64,000 nucleotides of DNA from Bacillus gobiensis (GTDB lineage: Bacteria > Bacillota > Bacilli > Bacillales > Bacillaceae): positions 1,364,190 through 1,428,189 of the forward strand of contig NZ_CP012600.1 in the NCBI RefSeq assembly GCF_001278705.1. The letters run 5' to 3'. The translations under genes and the position numbers were made by a program. This document shows positions 7,829 through 14,580 of this stretch, piece after piece (positions within the stretch are counted from its first letter, which is position 1; each line of letters opens with the position of its first letter). The notes beneath the pieces are model-generated. The model searched no databases and had not been told where the DNA came from. It saw nothing but the letters and a program-made list of their open reading frames with translations.

Positions 7829-8443
7829 CTATGCGGCGCACCTCGGAGCAGACATTCCTTTGGCAAAACGGATGGATCGATTCATGCGAAGCCCGGTACG
7901 TTCGGCAAATGAAAAGAGATATGAAGGGTTTTCGTATTTTATAGCCTTTATTAACAGTAATTCCTCCGCCTCAGTAATTCCGCGCTCTATTTCTTCAAAT
8001 TCAATATGAATTTTTTTCAGCTGCTGTCTTGCCCGAAAAAGCAATGATTTTACCGTGGATTCAGGTTTTTCAATAAGAGCTGCGATTTCGTTCAGCTGAT
8101 ACATAAACACATCCTTTAAGAAAAACACGGTGATCTGTTTTGCCGTCAGCAATCCGGAAAGCTTTCTGATTAATTCCAGACACTCTCCGCTCTCTTGGCT
8201 ACCTGTCGGTTTAGACTGTTCTTGCAATTGGGCGATCAGCATTTGTTCCCGGTTTTTTTTCCGCAGGTTATCAATCCAGTGGTTTCTTGCCACGGTTCTG
8301 TCGTACGCCGGGGAGCACACCGCTTTTTTTTGTTGTTCATTAAGCTTTATATACGTGTCTTGCCATAAATCTTCAGCATCCCATTTGTTACCGGTTAACA
8401 AATAGCAATAGTTCATTAATGATTGATCTTTAGAACTGGACAT
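7829..8443 (-). CDS. ECF-type sigma-70 family factor
   Basis: 204 aa, ATG 8443 with AAGGAGAG upstream. Region 2 is seen as SLMNYCYLLTGNKWDAEDLW followed by QDTYIKL (residues 8-35) and ARNHWIDNLRKKNRE; region 4 as LLTAKQITVFFLKDVF and IAALIEKPESTVKSLLFRAR (about 105-150), the sigma-4 helix-turn-helix. A C-terminal extension of about 55 residues (GITEAEELLLIKAIKYEN onward) is beyond the usual ECF length and might be regulatory. No anti-sigma gene follows; instead a ClpP peptidase does. A perfect 14-bp palindrome lies between its probable -10 and its ribosome site. Regulon unknown. Confidence 0.85.
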   Translation of the reverse strand: MSSSKDQSLMNYCYLLTGNKWDAEDLWQDTYIKLNEQQKKAVCSPAYDRTVARNHWIDNLRKKNREQMLIAQLQEQSKPTGSQESGECLELIRKLSGLLTAKQITVFFLKDVFMYQLNEIAALIEKPESTVKSLLFRARQQLKKIHIEFEEIERGITEAEELLLIKAIKYENPSYLFSFAERTGLRMNRSIRFAKGMSAPRCAA

Positions 8444-8459
8444 GTGTACACACTCTCCT

Positions 8460-8473
8460 TAAGAGGCCTCTTA
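8460..8473. promoter_or_regulatory. Perfect 14-bp palindrome upstream of the sigma gene (operator candidate)
   Basis: TAAGAGGCCTCTTA reads the same on both strands. On the reverse strand it directly follows an AT-rich TACTATATAA stretch and precedes the AAGGAGAG ribosome site, the place where a repressor would block the start of transcription. Confidence 0.45.
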
Positions 8474-8510
8474 TATAGTAAACGAATGAGAAGAAGATTT
8501 TGATATGGGT

Positions 8511-8552
8511 AAAAAAGAAAACACAGAAGAATTTTTTATCTGCTGTGTTTTC
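8511..8552 (-). terminator. Terminator after the 48-aa gene
   Basis: Reverse strand GAAAACACAG / CTGTGTTTTC, a 10-bp perfect stem with a 16-nt loop, then TTTTTT. Confidence 0.8.
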
Positions 8553-8561
8553 GGGGAAGAA

Positions 8562-8708
8562 TTACTTATTTTCTTTTTGATCAATGGTACCTTCATTATA
8601 CGTATCAGAAATCTGCTCTTCTATGACAGCCAGACCTTGTTCCGCGTCCTCGTATATGGTTTCTTCCTTCGCGTGGTCGCTGTCTCTTTTTACTTTACGT
8701 GGCTTCAT
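8562..8708 (-). CDS. Small acidic protein of 48 aa (YozN-like)
   Basis: ATG 8708 with AAGGAAGG upstream; ends in TAA and is followed at once by a strong terminator, which supports a real gene. The product begins MKPRKVKRDSDHAKEE and continues with an acidic helix (DAEQGLAVIEEQISDTY) and a polar end. No membrane segment. It looks like small conserved Bacillus proteins near yocK/yocN; I link it to YozN only tentatively. The opposite strand also has an 80-codon open frame that is a shadow. Confidence 0.65.
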   Translation of the reverse strand: MKPRKVKRDSDHAKEETIYEDAEQGLAVIEEQISDTYNEGTIDQKENK

Positions 8709-8762
8709 TGCTTCGCCTTCCTTTCTTATTTCTTGCTTATAGGATAGGCAAAATTGAAATTA

Positions 8763-8975
8763 TCATACAGAAGGTAAATCTTCAAAATATTCTTTATAAA
8801 ATCCGCCGATCTTTTTCGTATTGTCAACGACAAACAAAAATTCTTCTGTTTCATTTTTGACTTCGTATACTTTTCCAACAGTCAATACGTTGTTGACAAT
8901 GTATTTTTTCGCATCGGTTTGGATACATTTCACCTTTTTAATCGTTTCTTTCGTTTCCCAGTTTTCATGCAGCAT
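8763..8975 (-). CDS. DUF6501-family small protein
   Basis: 70 aa, ATG 8975 with AAGGAGAAT upstream. Contains the conserved run ETIKKVKCIQTDAKKYIVNN and GKVYEVKNETEEFLFVVDN, ending GGFYKEYFED: a small beta-barrel-like protein seen throughout Bacillus. Cytosolic, function unknown. In B. subtilis the homologue may be YozC, but I am not sure of the name. Divergent from sqhC, sharing a 145-bp intergenic region with an 11-bp inverted repeat. Confidence 0.7.
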   Translation of the reverse strand: MLHENWETKETIKKVKCIQTDAKKYIVNNVLTVGKVYEVKNETEEFLFVVDNTKKIGGFYKEYFEDLPSV

Positions 8976-9064
8976 GTGAATTCTCCTTATTCATCCAATA
9001 ATTATACCTCTATTTAAAAGCAATCTTGGCAAGGAGTCAACCTTCCCTTTAGCGATCCTTGGTT

Positions 9065-9094
9065 ATTCAATCATTTTTTAATTAATGATTGAAT
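9065..9094. promoter_or_regulatory. 11-bp inverted repeat upstream of sqhC (operator candidate)
   Basis: ATTCAATCATT-N8-AATGATTGAAT, perfect arms with an AT loop, ending 27 bases before the sqhC start. There is no T run and no gene pointing into it, so it is not a terminator. It lies between divergent promoters. Confidence 0.45.
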
Positions 9095-9120
9095 ACCTAT
9101 GAATCAGGGAGGAATGCCAT

Positions 9121-10983
9121 ATGGACTCACTCAAAGAAAGAGCTGAGCTTTTTCAGAGTAAAAAATTATCCTTTTTAAAAAAGGCGCAAAAAAGTGACGG
9201 CTCCTGGCGTTTTTCTTTTGAAGGCCCGATAACAACGAATTGCTTCTTCATTTTGCTTTTGACCTCTCTCGAATATAAGAATAAAGAGCTTATAGCCAAT
9301 CTTGCCAGAGAGATCCACGCCAAACAAAACATGGATGGTACATTCACTAATTTTGCTGATGAGGCTTCCGGCAACTTGACAGCTACGGTTCAAGGCTATG
9401 TCGGCATGCTCGCTTCAGGGATTTACAAAAGATCTGATCCTCATATGGTAAAAGCTGAGCAGTTTATTGTCTCTAGAGGTCTTTCTGACGTTCATTTTAT
9501 GACGAAATGGATGCTTGCCGTAAACGGATGGTATCCATGGCCTGTCCTATATCTTCCTATGTCTTTTATGCACATTCCAACCTCATTCCCGCTTCATTTT
9601 TACCATTTGAGCACCTACGCGAGAATTCATTTCGTCCCGATGGCGATTACGTTAAACCGCAGATTTATCGTAAAAAACAACACAATTACCTCTCTCGGCC
9701 ATCTAGACGGTAATATGACATACAATCCTTTCACGTGGCTTGAGGCAAAGGAATCACGAGGATGGCCAGAGTTAAATGAAATATGGAGATACGCGTGGGC
9801 TCTGCCTGCTTATTTTCATGAACTGGGCTATCGGACCGGAGTTAAATATATGCTTGACCGGATTGAAAAGGACGGAACATTATACAGCTATGCCACTGCA
9901 ACCATATTTATGATATACAGCCTGCTCTCCCTTGGTTATAAAAAAAATTCTCCCGTCATTCAGAAAGCGATCAGCGGAACCGCCTCTCTCATATCAAAAT
10001 CTGAACATTACGTGTACCTTGAAAATTCGACGTCAACAGTATGGGATACAGCTCTGGTCAGTTACGCCATTCAGGAAGCGGAAAAATCTGAATATGAAGA
10101 TTGCACCAATGCCGCTGCCGACTATTTGTTACGCAGACAGCATTATAAAACAGCGGATTGGATTATAAGAAATCCGAAAGGTCGTCCCGGAGGCTGGGGG
10201 TTTTCCGATATTAATACGAATAATCCTGATTGCGATGATACAGCTGCTGCGCTCAAAGCGATCCCCTTCCGCAAGAATGAAGGGGCTTGGTATAGAGGAT
10301 TGCAATGGCTGCTTTCGATGCAGAACAGGTATGGCGGATACGGCGCTTTTGAAAAAAATATGGATCATCCTTTACTAAAGTCACTGCCTTTGGAATCAGC
10401 TGAGGAAGCTGCGATAGATCCTTCGACAGCTGACTTGACTGGACGCGTGCTTCACTTTTTGGCAACAAAAACACTCCTATCGAAAAAAGGAGGAACAATT
10501 AAAAGGGCAGTGGATTGGCTTCTGGATCATCAAGAAGCCAATGGCTCATGGTATGGCAGATGGGGAGTTTGTTATATTTACGGCACGTGGGCCGCCCTCA
10601 CAGGGTTACGAGCAGCAGGAGTCACTAGCAGCCACCCGGCAGTGAGAAAGGCGATACATTGGCTTAAAAGCATTCAGCTGCCTGATGGAAGCTTTGGGGA
10701 ATCGTGCAAAAGCTGCGAGTTAAAAGCTTATGTCCCTCTCCCGTTTGGGACAATTGTGCAAACCTCATGGGCAATCGAAGCTTTGCTGCAGTATGAGAGT
10801 GCCGATGAACCGGTGATTGAAAAAGGAATGAACTTTATCGTAACCGAGAACCATTCAAAGAAGCAGCTCGCATATCCAACAGGAATAGGATTGCCCAAGC
10901 AATTTTATATCAGATATCATAGCTATCCGCATATATTTTCTTTGCTGGCCTGTAATCAATACTTAAAAAAACGAATCGAATGA
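9121..10983 (+). CDS. sqhC: Sporulenol synthase / squalene-hopene cyclase homologue
   Basis: 620 aa, ATG 9121 with GGGAGGAAT upstream. A class II terpene cyclase: two alpha-barrel domains with repeated QW motifs (for example QKSDGSW-type KAQKSDGSWRF at the N-terminus, LDHQEANGSWYGRWG and IQLPDGSFGES near the C-terminus). The catalytic acid motif DXDD appears as DCDDT in NPDCDDTAAAL near residue 370. In Bacillus the enzyme cyclises C35 tetraprenyl-beta-curcumene to sporulenol, a spore membrane lipid, though it can also use squalene. The next gene sodF starts 10 bp after its stop, an order conserved in B. subtilis, so both are probably cotranscribed. Confidence 0.93.
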   Translation: MDSLKERAELFQSKKLSFLKKAQKSDGSWRFSFEGPITTNCFFILLLTSLEYKNKELIANLAREIHAKQNMDGTFTNFADEASGNLTATVQGYVGMLASGIYKRSDPHMVKAEQFIVSRGLSDVHFMTKWMLAVNGWYPWPVLYLPMSFMHIPTSFPLHFYHLSTYARIHFVPMAITLNRRFIVKNNTITSLGHLDGNMTYNPFTWLEAKESRGWPELNEIWRYAWALPAYFHELGYRTGVKYMLDRIEKDGTLYSYATATIFMIYSLLSLGYKKNSPVIQKAISGTASLISKSEHYVYLENSTSTVWDTALVSYAIQEAEKSEYEDCTNAAADYLLRRQHYKTADWIIRNPKGRPGGWGFSDINTNNPDCDDTAAALKAIPFRKNEGAWYRGLQWLLSMQNRYGGYGAFEKNMDHPLLKSLPLESAEEAAIDPSTADLTGRVLHFLATKTLLSKKGGTIKRAVDWLLDHQEANGSWYGRWGVCYIYGTWAALTGLRAAGVTSSHPAVRKAIHWLKSIQLPDGSFGESCKSCELKAYVPLPFGTIVQTSWAIEALLQYESADEPVIEKGMNFIVTENHSKKQLAYPTGIGLPKQFYIRYHSYPHIFSLLACNQYLKKRIE

Positions 10984-10993
10984 GGGTGAAAGC

Positions 10994-11860
10994 ATGATTC
11001 CTAAAGATTATCAATTTCAACTTTATAGCTGGGGAAAGGAGCTTGAAACAGCGCTCGGAATTTCCCGTCATTTAGATCAAGATGAAAAGGATGAGTTTCA
11101 AAAAGATCTTGACCTTCTCTATGAAGCTTTGGCAGATGACAATTATACAATCCAAGATTGCTACTTAATGGCAACCGATATTCATCAAGCATTTGAAGGA
11201 AGCCGTTCTACAGAAGCTCGGGTGAAGAATAAACCTGTACCGCCCGGAAAACATAAGCTTCCGCCGTTAGGATACTCTTACCAAGCACTTGAGCCTTATA
11301 TCTCCAGAGAAATCATGTATTTGCATCATGCGAAGCATCATCAAAGCTACGTTGACGGATTAAATAAAGCCGAACTGGCCTTGAAAAATGCGCGGGAAAC
11401 GAAAAATTTTGCCCTCATCAAGCATTATGAACGAGAGCTTGCCTTTCATGGAGCCGGCCACTATTTACACACTATTTTTTGGAAGAACATGAGCCCCCAT
11501 GGGAAAAGATACCCTACCGGTGAGCTGCTTCAGTTAATTGACCAATCGTTCGGGAGCTTCTCAGCATTTAAGGAGCAATTCTCTGAAGCTGCAAAAAATG
11601 TTGAAGGTGCAGGTTGGGCGATTTTGGTATGGGCGCCAAGAGCGAACCGATTAGAAATTTTAACTGCAGAAAAGCACCAAAATCTGAGCCAGTGGGACGT
11701 GATTCCTCTCTTAGTCCTCGATGTATGGGAGCACGCTTATTATTTACAATATAAAAATGAGAGGCCGAAATATGTTGATAATTGGTGGAATGTGGTCGAT
11801 TGGAGCGATCCGGAAAGTAGGTTCAAGCAAGCCAAAGCAGTATCGTGGGAATCATATTAA
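10994..11860 (+). CDS. sodF: Fe/Mn-family superoxide dismutase SodF with N-terminal extension
   Basis: 288 aa. The first ~85 residues are an extra helical segment not found in the main SodA. The SOD fold begins at LPPLGYSYQALEPYISREIM; metal ligands are seen as His in MYLHHAKHHQSYVDGLNKAE, His in FHGAGHYLHTIFWKNM, and Asp/His in LVLDVWEHAYYLQYKNER. Converts superoxide to hydrogen peroxide and oxygen. The iron versus manganese choice cannot be read directly. It follows sqhC by 10 bp. Intracellular; no signal peptide. Confidence 0.9.
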   Translation: MIPKDYQFQLYSWGKELETALGISRHLDQDEKDEFQKDLDLLYEALADDNYTIQDCYLMATDIHQAFEGSRSTEARVKNKPVPPGKHKLPPLGYSYQALEPYISREIMYLHHAKHHQSYVDGLNKAELALKNARETKNFALIKHYERELAFHGAGHYLHTIFWKNMSPHGKRYPTGELLQLIDQSFGSFSAFKEQFSEAAKNVEGAGWAILVWAPRANRLEILTAEKHQNLSQWDVIPLLVLDVWEHAYYLQYKNERPKYVDNWWNVVDWSDPESRFKQAKAVSWESY

Positions 11861-11974
11861 AAAAATTGTCGAAAACTCCGAAAAAAAGGATTGTAATATT
11901 CAGAATAATAATTATAATAGAGGAATGTTAGATTATATACTAAACATTATTTTATCAGGATAGGAGTTTTTGAA

Positions 11975-12925
11975 TTGAACAGCTTACGCAGCGCCAGTCA
12001 ATTTATGGGGAAAACATTTTCTCTCTGGGTCATCTTAATTGCCGTTTTAGGCTTTTTCTTTCCCATTTTATTTATATGGATTAAACCGCATATTTCTCTA
12101 TTCCTCTCCATCATTATGTTCGGAATGGGATTAACATTATCACTCAGTGATTTTAAGGAGCTGGGCAGAAAGCCTCTTCACGTGATCATCGGTGTTTTGG
12201 CACAGTACACTATCATGCCGTTAACAGCGTTCGGGTTAGCCACTCTTTTAAACCTGCCGCCTGATATCGCCATCGGCGTGATTCTTGTCGGATGCTGTCC
12301 TGGCGGTACTGCATCCAACGTCATTACGTTTCTTGCCAAAGGAAATACGGCATTATCTGTTGCTGTTACTACCATTTCTACACTTTTAGCGCCGTTTGTT
12401 ACGCCGCTGTTAATTTTGGTATTTGCCAGAGAATGGCTTCCAGTCGACCCGGGTGATTTATTTTCATCGATTCTGAATGTCGTCCTTTTGCCTATTATAG
12501 TAGGCTTGGTTGTCAAACTCATTTTTAAAAAGCATGTGGATAAAGCGGTTGACGCTCTTCCGCTTGTTTCTGTCATTAGTATCATTGCCATTGTCGGATG
12601 TGTCGTCGGGTTAAACAAAAACAATATTTTGCAATCGGGCTTGCCGATTTTTGCCGTTGTGATTTTGCATAATTCACTCGGTCTTGCGATTGGGTATGGG
12701 GCTGCCAAGCTGTTCAAGATGGACTACCCTTCCCGAAAAGCGATTGCCATTGAAGTCGGTATGCAAAATTCGGGGCTGGGCGTCGCACTTGCGACAGCTC
12801 ATTTTAATCCATTAGCTGCGGTACCGAGCGCGATTTTCAGTGTATGGCATAATCTCTCCGGGTCTTGGATAGCCTCCTATTGGGCTAGAAAGGCGGAGAA
12901 GAAAAAAGGCAAATATGTTGCTTAA
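11975..12925 (+). CDS. yocS: YocS, bile acid:sodium symporter-family transporter
   Basis: 316 aa, TTG 11975 with TAGGAG upstream. Nine to ten hydrophobic segments throughout. Family hallmarks: GMGLTLSLSDFKELGRKP after helix 2, VGCCPGGTASNVITFLAKGN (substrate and Na+ site region) and AIEVGMQNSGLGVALATAHF near the C-terminus. It is therefore a BASS/SBF (10-TM) Na+-coupled transporter; in bacteria substrates are thought to be organic acids such as pantoate-like compounds, so the exact cargo is unknown. A strong hairpin terminator follows 85 bases later. Confidence 0.88.
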   Translation: MNSLRSASQFMGKTFSLWVILIAVLGFFFPILFIWIKPHISLFLSIIMFGMGLTLSLSDFKELGRKPLHVIIGVLAQYTIMPLTAFGLATLLNLPPDIAIGVILVGCCPGGTASNVITFLAKGNTALSVAVTTISTLLAPFVTPLLILVFAREWLPVDPGDLFSSILNVVLLPIIVGLVVKLIFKKHVDKAVDALPLVSVISIIAIVGCVVGLNKNNILQSGLPIFAVVILHNSLGLAIGYGAAKLFKMDYPSRKAIAIEVGMQNSGLGVALATAHFNPLAAVPSAIFSVWHNLSGSWIASYWARKAEKKKGKYVA

Positions 12926-13009
12926 ATAAAGCTTGATCAAATATCAAACACCACTCAGAAGTGATTGCTTTAATCTTTCTTATTCTTCGTTTTTTTGACG
13001 ATATTTTAG

Positions 13010-13049
13010 GAAGCCAACCCACGTGAAAACTGCAGGTTGGCTTCTTTTT
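13010..13049 (+). terminator. Terminator downstream of yocS
   Basis: GAAGCCAACC / GGTTGGCTTC, 10-bp perfect stem with a 15-nt loop, followed by TTTTT on the plus strand. Confidence 0.8.
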
Positions 13050-13219
13050 CTGCACAAAAATAGAGGGCTTGCATTTCCAAATTTATCATCAAACCATTGA
13101 TAAATGGAATTGGTCCATAGATCTGTTTATAGTAAATGGTTTGAATAGGCTTATATCCCAAACCTCTCATGAAAAACCCGCGAAGAACCTTGATTTCCAA
13201 GGATTTTCGCGGCTTTTTC
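13050..13219 (+). ncRNA. Candidate structured RNA ending in a terminator hairpin
   Basis: A 170-base stretch bracketed by two terminator-like hairpins. It holds a hairpin TTTATCA (13082-13088) / TGATAAA (13098-13104) whose loop sequence TCAAACCATT (13089-13098) is perfectly complementary over 10 bases to AATGGTTTGA at 13135-13144, as in a pseudoknot or a switch. The end is a GC-rich stem CCGCGAA..CCTTG / CAAGG..TTCGCGG (13178-13212) followed by CTTTTTC. No promoter is obvious and strand is uncertain, since the last hairpin also has a short T run on the reverse strand. Confidence 0.3.
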
Positions 13220-13256
13220 ATACATCTTTTATACAATTTTAATTTTTAAATGATAC

Positions 13257-13288
13257 AAAAAGATCCTGCTCCCAAAGAGAAACAGGAT
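13257..13288 (-). terminator. Terminator after odhB
   Basis: Reverse strand ATCCTG-N14-CAGGAT followed by CTTTTTG, 17 bases after the odhB stop. Confidence 0.75.
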
Positions 13289-13304
13289 GTTTTTAACTCT
13301 GTGA

Positions 13305-14567
13305 CTACCCTTCCAGCAGCAGCTGCTCTGGATCCTCCAGCAAATCTTTAATTGTGACGAGAAAGCTGACTGCTTCCTTGCCATCAACGATTCGATGATC
13401 ATAGGACAGGGCGATGTACATCATCGGTCTGTTCTCGAATTGTTCGGCATCAATGGCTACCGGTCTTAGCTGGATTTTATGCATTCCCAGAATGCCGACT
13501 TGAGGGCTGTTTAAAATAGGCGTTGACATTAATGAACCAAATGTTCCGCCGTTAGTTATTGTAAACGTGCCGCCTTGAAGCTCAGAGAGAGTCAGCTTGT
13601 TATCTCTCGCTTTCTTTGCAAGCTCGGCAATTTCGTTCTCAATTCCGGCAAATGATAAACGGTCGGCATCACGGACGACGGGGACGACAAGTCCTTCAGC
13701 TGCGGAAACGGCGATTCCGATATCGTAAAACTTTTTAATCACTAGCTCGTCACCTTGAATTTCAGCGTTTAACAACGGGAATTTTTTGAGTGCTGCAACG
13801 ACAGCTTTCGTGAAAAAGGACATAAAACCTAATTTCACTTCATGCTGCTCAAGAAATTTGTCTTTGCGTCGTTTCCTTACATCCATTACGGCTGTCATGT
13901 CCACTTCATTGAAGGTTGTCAGCATGGCAGATGTTTGCTGGACTTCAACCAGACGCTTGGCAATTGTTTGTCTGCGCCTTGACATTTTCTGTCTTTCAAA
14001 CGGTTTTTCTGGATCCTGTTTAGAAGGAGCTGGCTGAGAAACAGTCTTGCTTGATTGAGCTGTTTCCTTAGCCGGAGCTGGTTTTTTGTCGTAGGCTTCG
14101 ACATCCTGCCTGCGGACTCTTCCCAATGGATCTCCTGCAGTTATTTCAGATAAGTCAATCCCTTTTTCACGAGCTAGTTTTCTAGCGGCAGGTGAAGCGA
14201 CCGTTCTTCTTTTGGCTTCCTCTTTTTGCACGTTCTCTTGTGCAGCTGGTTCTGTCATTTCCTCATTCTGATTGGCCGTAGAAGAGACAGCTTCTTCCTG
14301 GCTTTCAGAATTGGAGCCCTGGCCGCTTCCTTCTCCCTCGGTTATGGTTCCGATGATTTCGCCAACTTGAACAGTATCTCCGGAATCCTTAAGGACCTCT
14401 TTTAATACCCCTGATTGTTCTGCCGTTAATTCGACATTTACTTTATCTGTTTCCAGCTCAAGCAAGTATTCTCCCTGTTCTACATAGTCCCCCGGCTGTT
14501 TCAGCCATTGTGCAATTGTTCCCTCTGAAATTGATTCTGCCAATTCTGGTACTTTTATTTCCGCCAT
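13305..14567 (-). CDS. odhB: 2-oxoglutarate dehydrogenase E2, dihydrolipoamide succinyltransferase
   Basis: 420 aa. I take the ATG at 14567 ([12 protein letters not shown]) because AAGGGGG lies 8-9 bases upstream; the ATG two codons earlier is too close. Domains: lipoyl domain with the lipoylated Lys in [12 protein letters not shown] (about 42), an acidic Ser/Gln/Glu linker, the peripheral-subunit-binding domain ([17 protein letters not shown]), a second linker, and the acyltransferase core with the catalytic His/Asp in [12 protein letters not shown] near residue 390. Transfers the succinyl group from E1-bound lipoate to CoA in the TCA cycle. Cotranscribed with odhA, 13 bp upstream. Confidence 0.96.
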   Translation of the reverse strand: MAEIKVPELAESISEGTIAQWLKQPGDYVEQGEYLLELETDKVNVELTAEQSGVLKEVLKDSGDTVQVGEIIGTITEGEGSGQGSNSESQEEAVSSTANQNEEMTEPAAQENVQKEEAKRRTVASPAARKLAREKGIDLSEITAGDPLGRVRRQDVEAYDKKPAPAKETAQSSKTVSQPAPSKQDPEKPFERQKMSRRRQTIAKRLVEVQQTSAMLTTFNEVDMTAVMDVRKRRKDKFLEQHEVKLGFMSFFTKAVVAALKKFPLLNAEIQGDELVIKKFYDIGIAVSAAEGLVVPVVRDADRLSFAGIENEIAELAKKARDNKLTLSELQGGTFTITNGGTFGSLMSTPILNSPQVGILGMHKIQLRPVAIDAEQFENRPMMYIALSYDHRIVDGKEAVSFLVTIKDLLEDPEQLLLEG

Positions 14568-14580
14568 TACCATTTCCCCC

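Noticed and set aside
8505..8747. 80-codon hydrophobic open frame on the plus strand
   Set aside because: It is antisense to the 48-aa gene that has a good ribosome site and a terminator; the hydrophobic product is an artefact of the reverse strand.
13006..13236. 76-codon open frame on the minus strand
   Set aside because: It is mostly a translation of the two hairpins and the loop-complementary element, with no ribosome site; I treat the region as structured non-coding.
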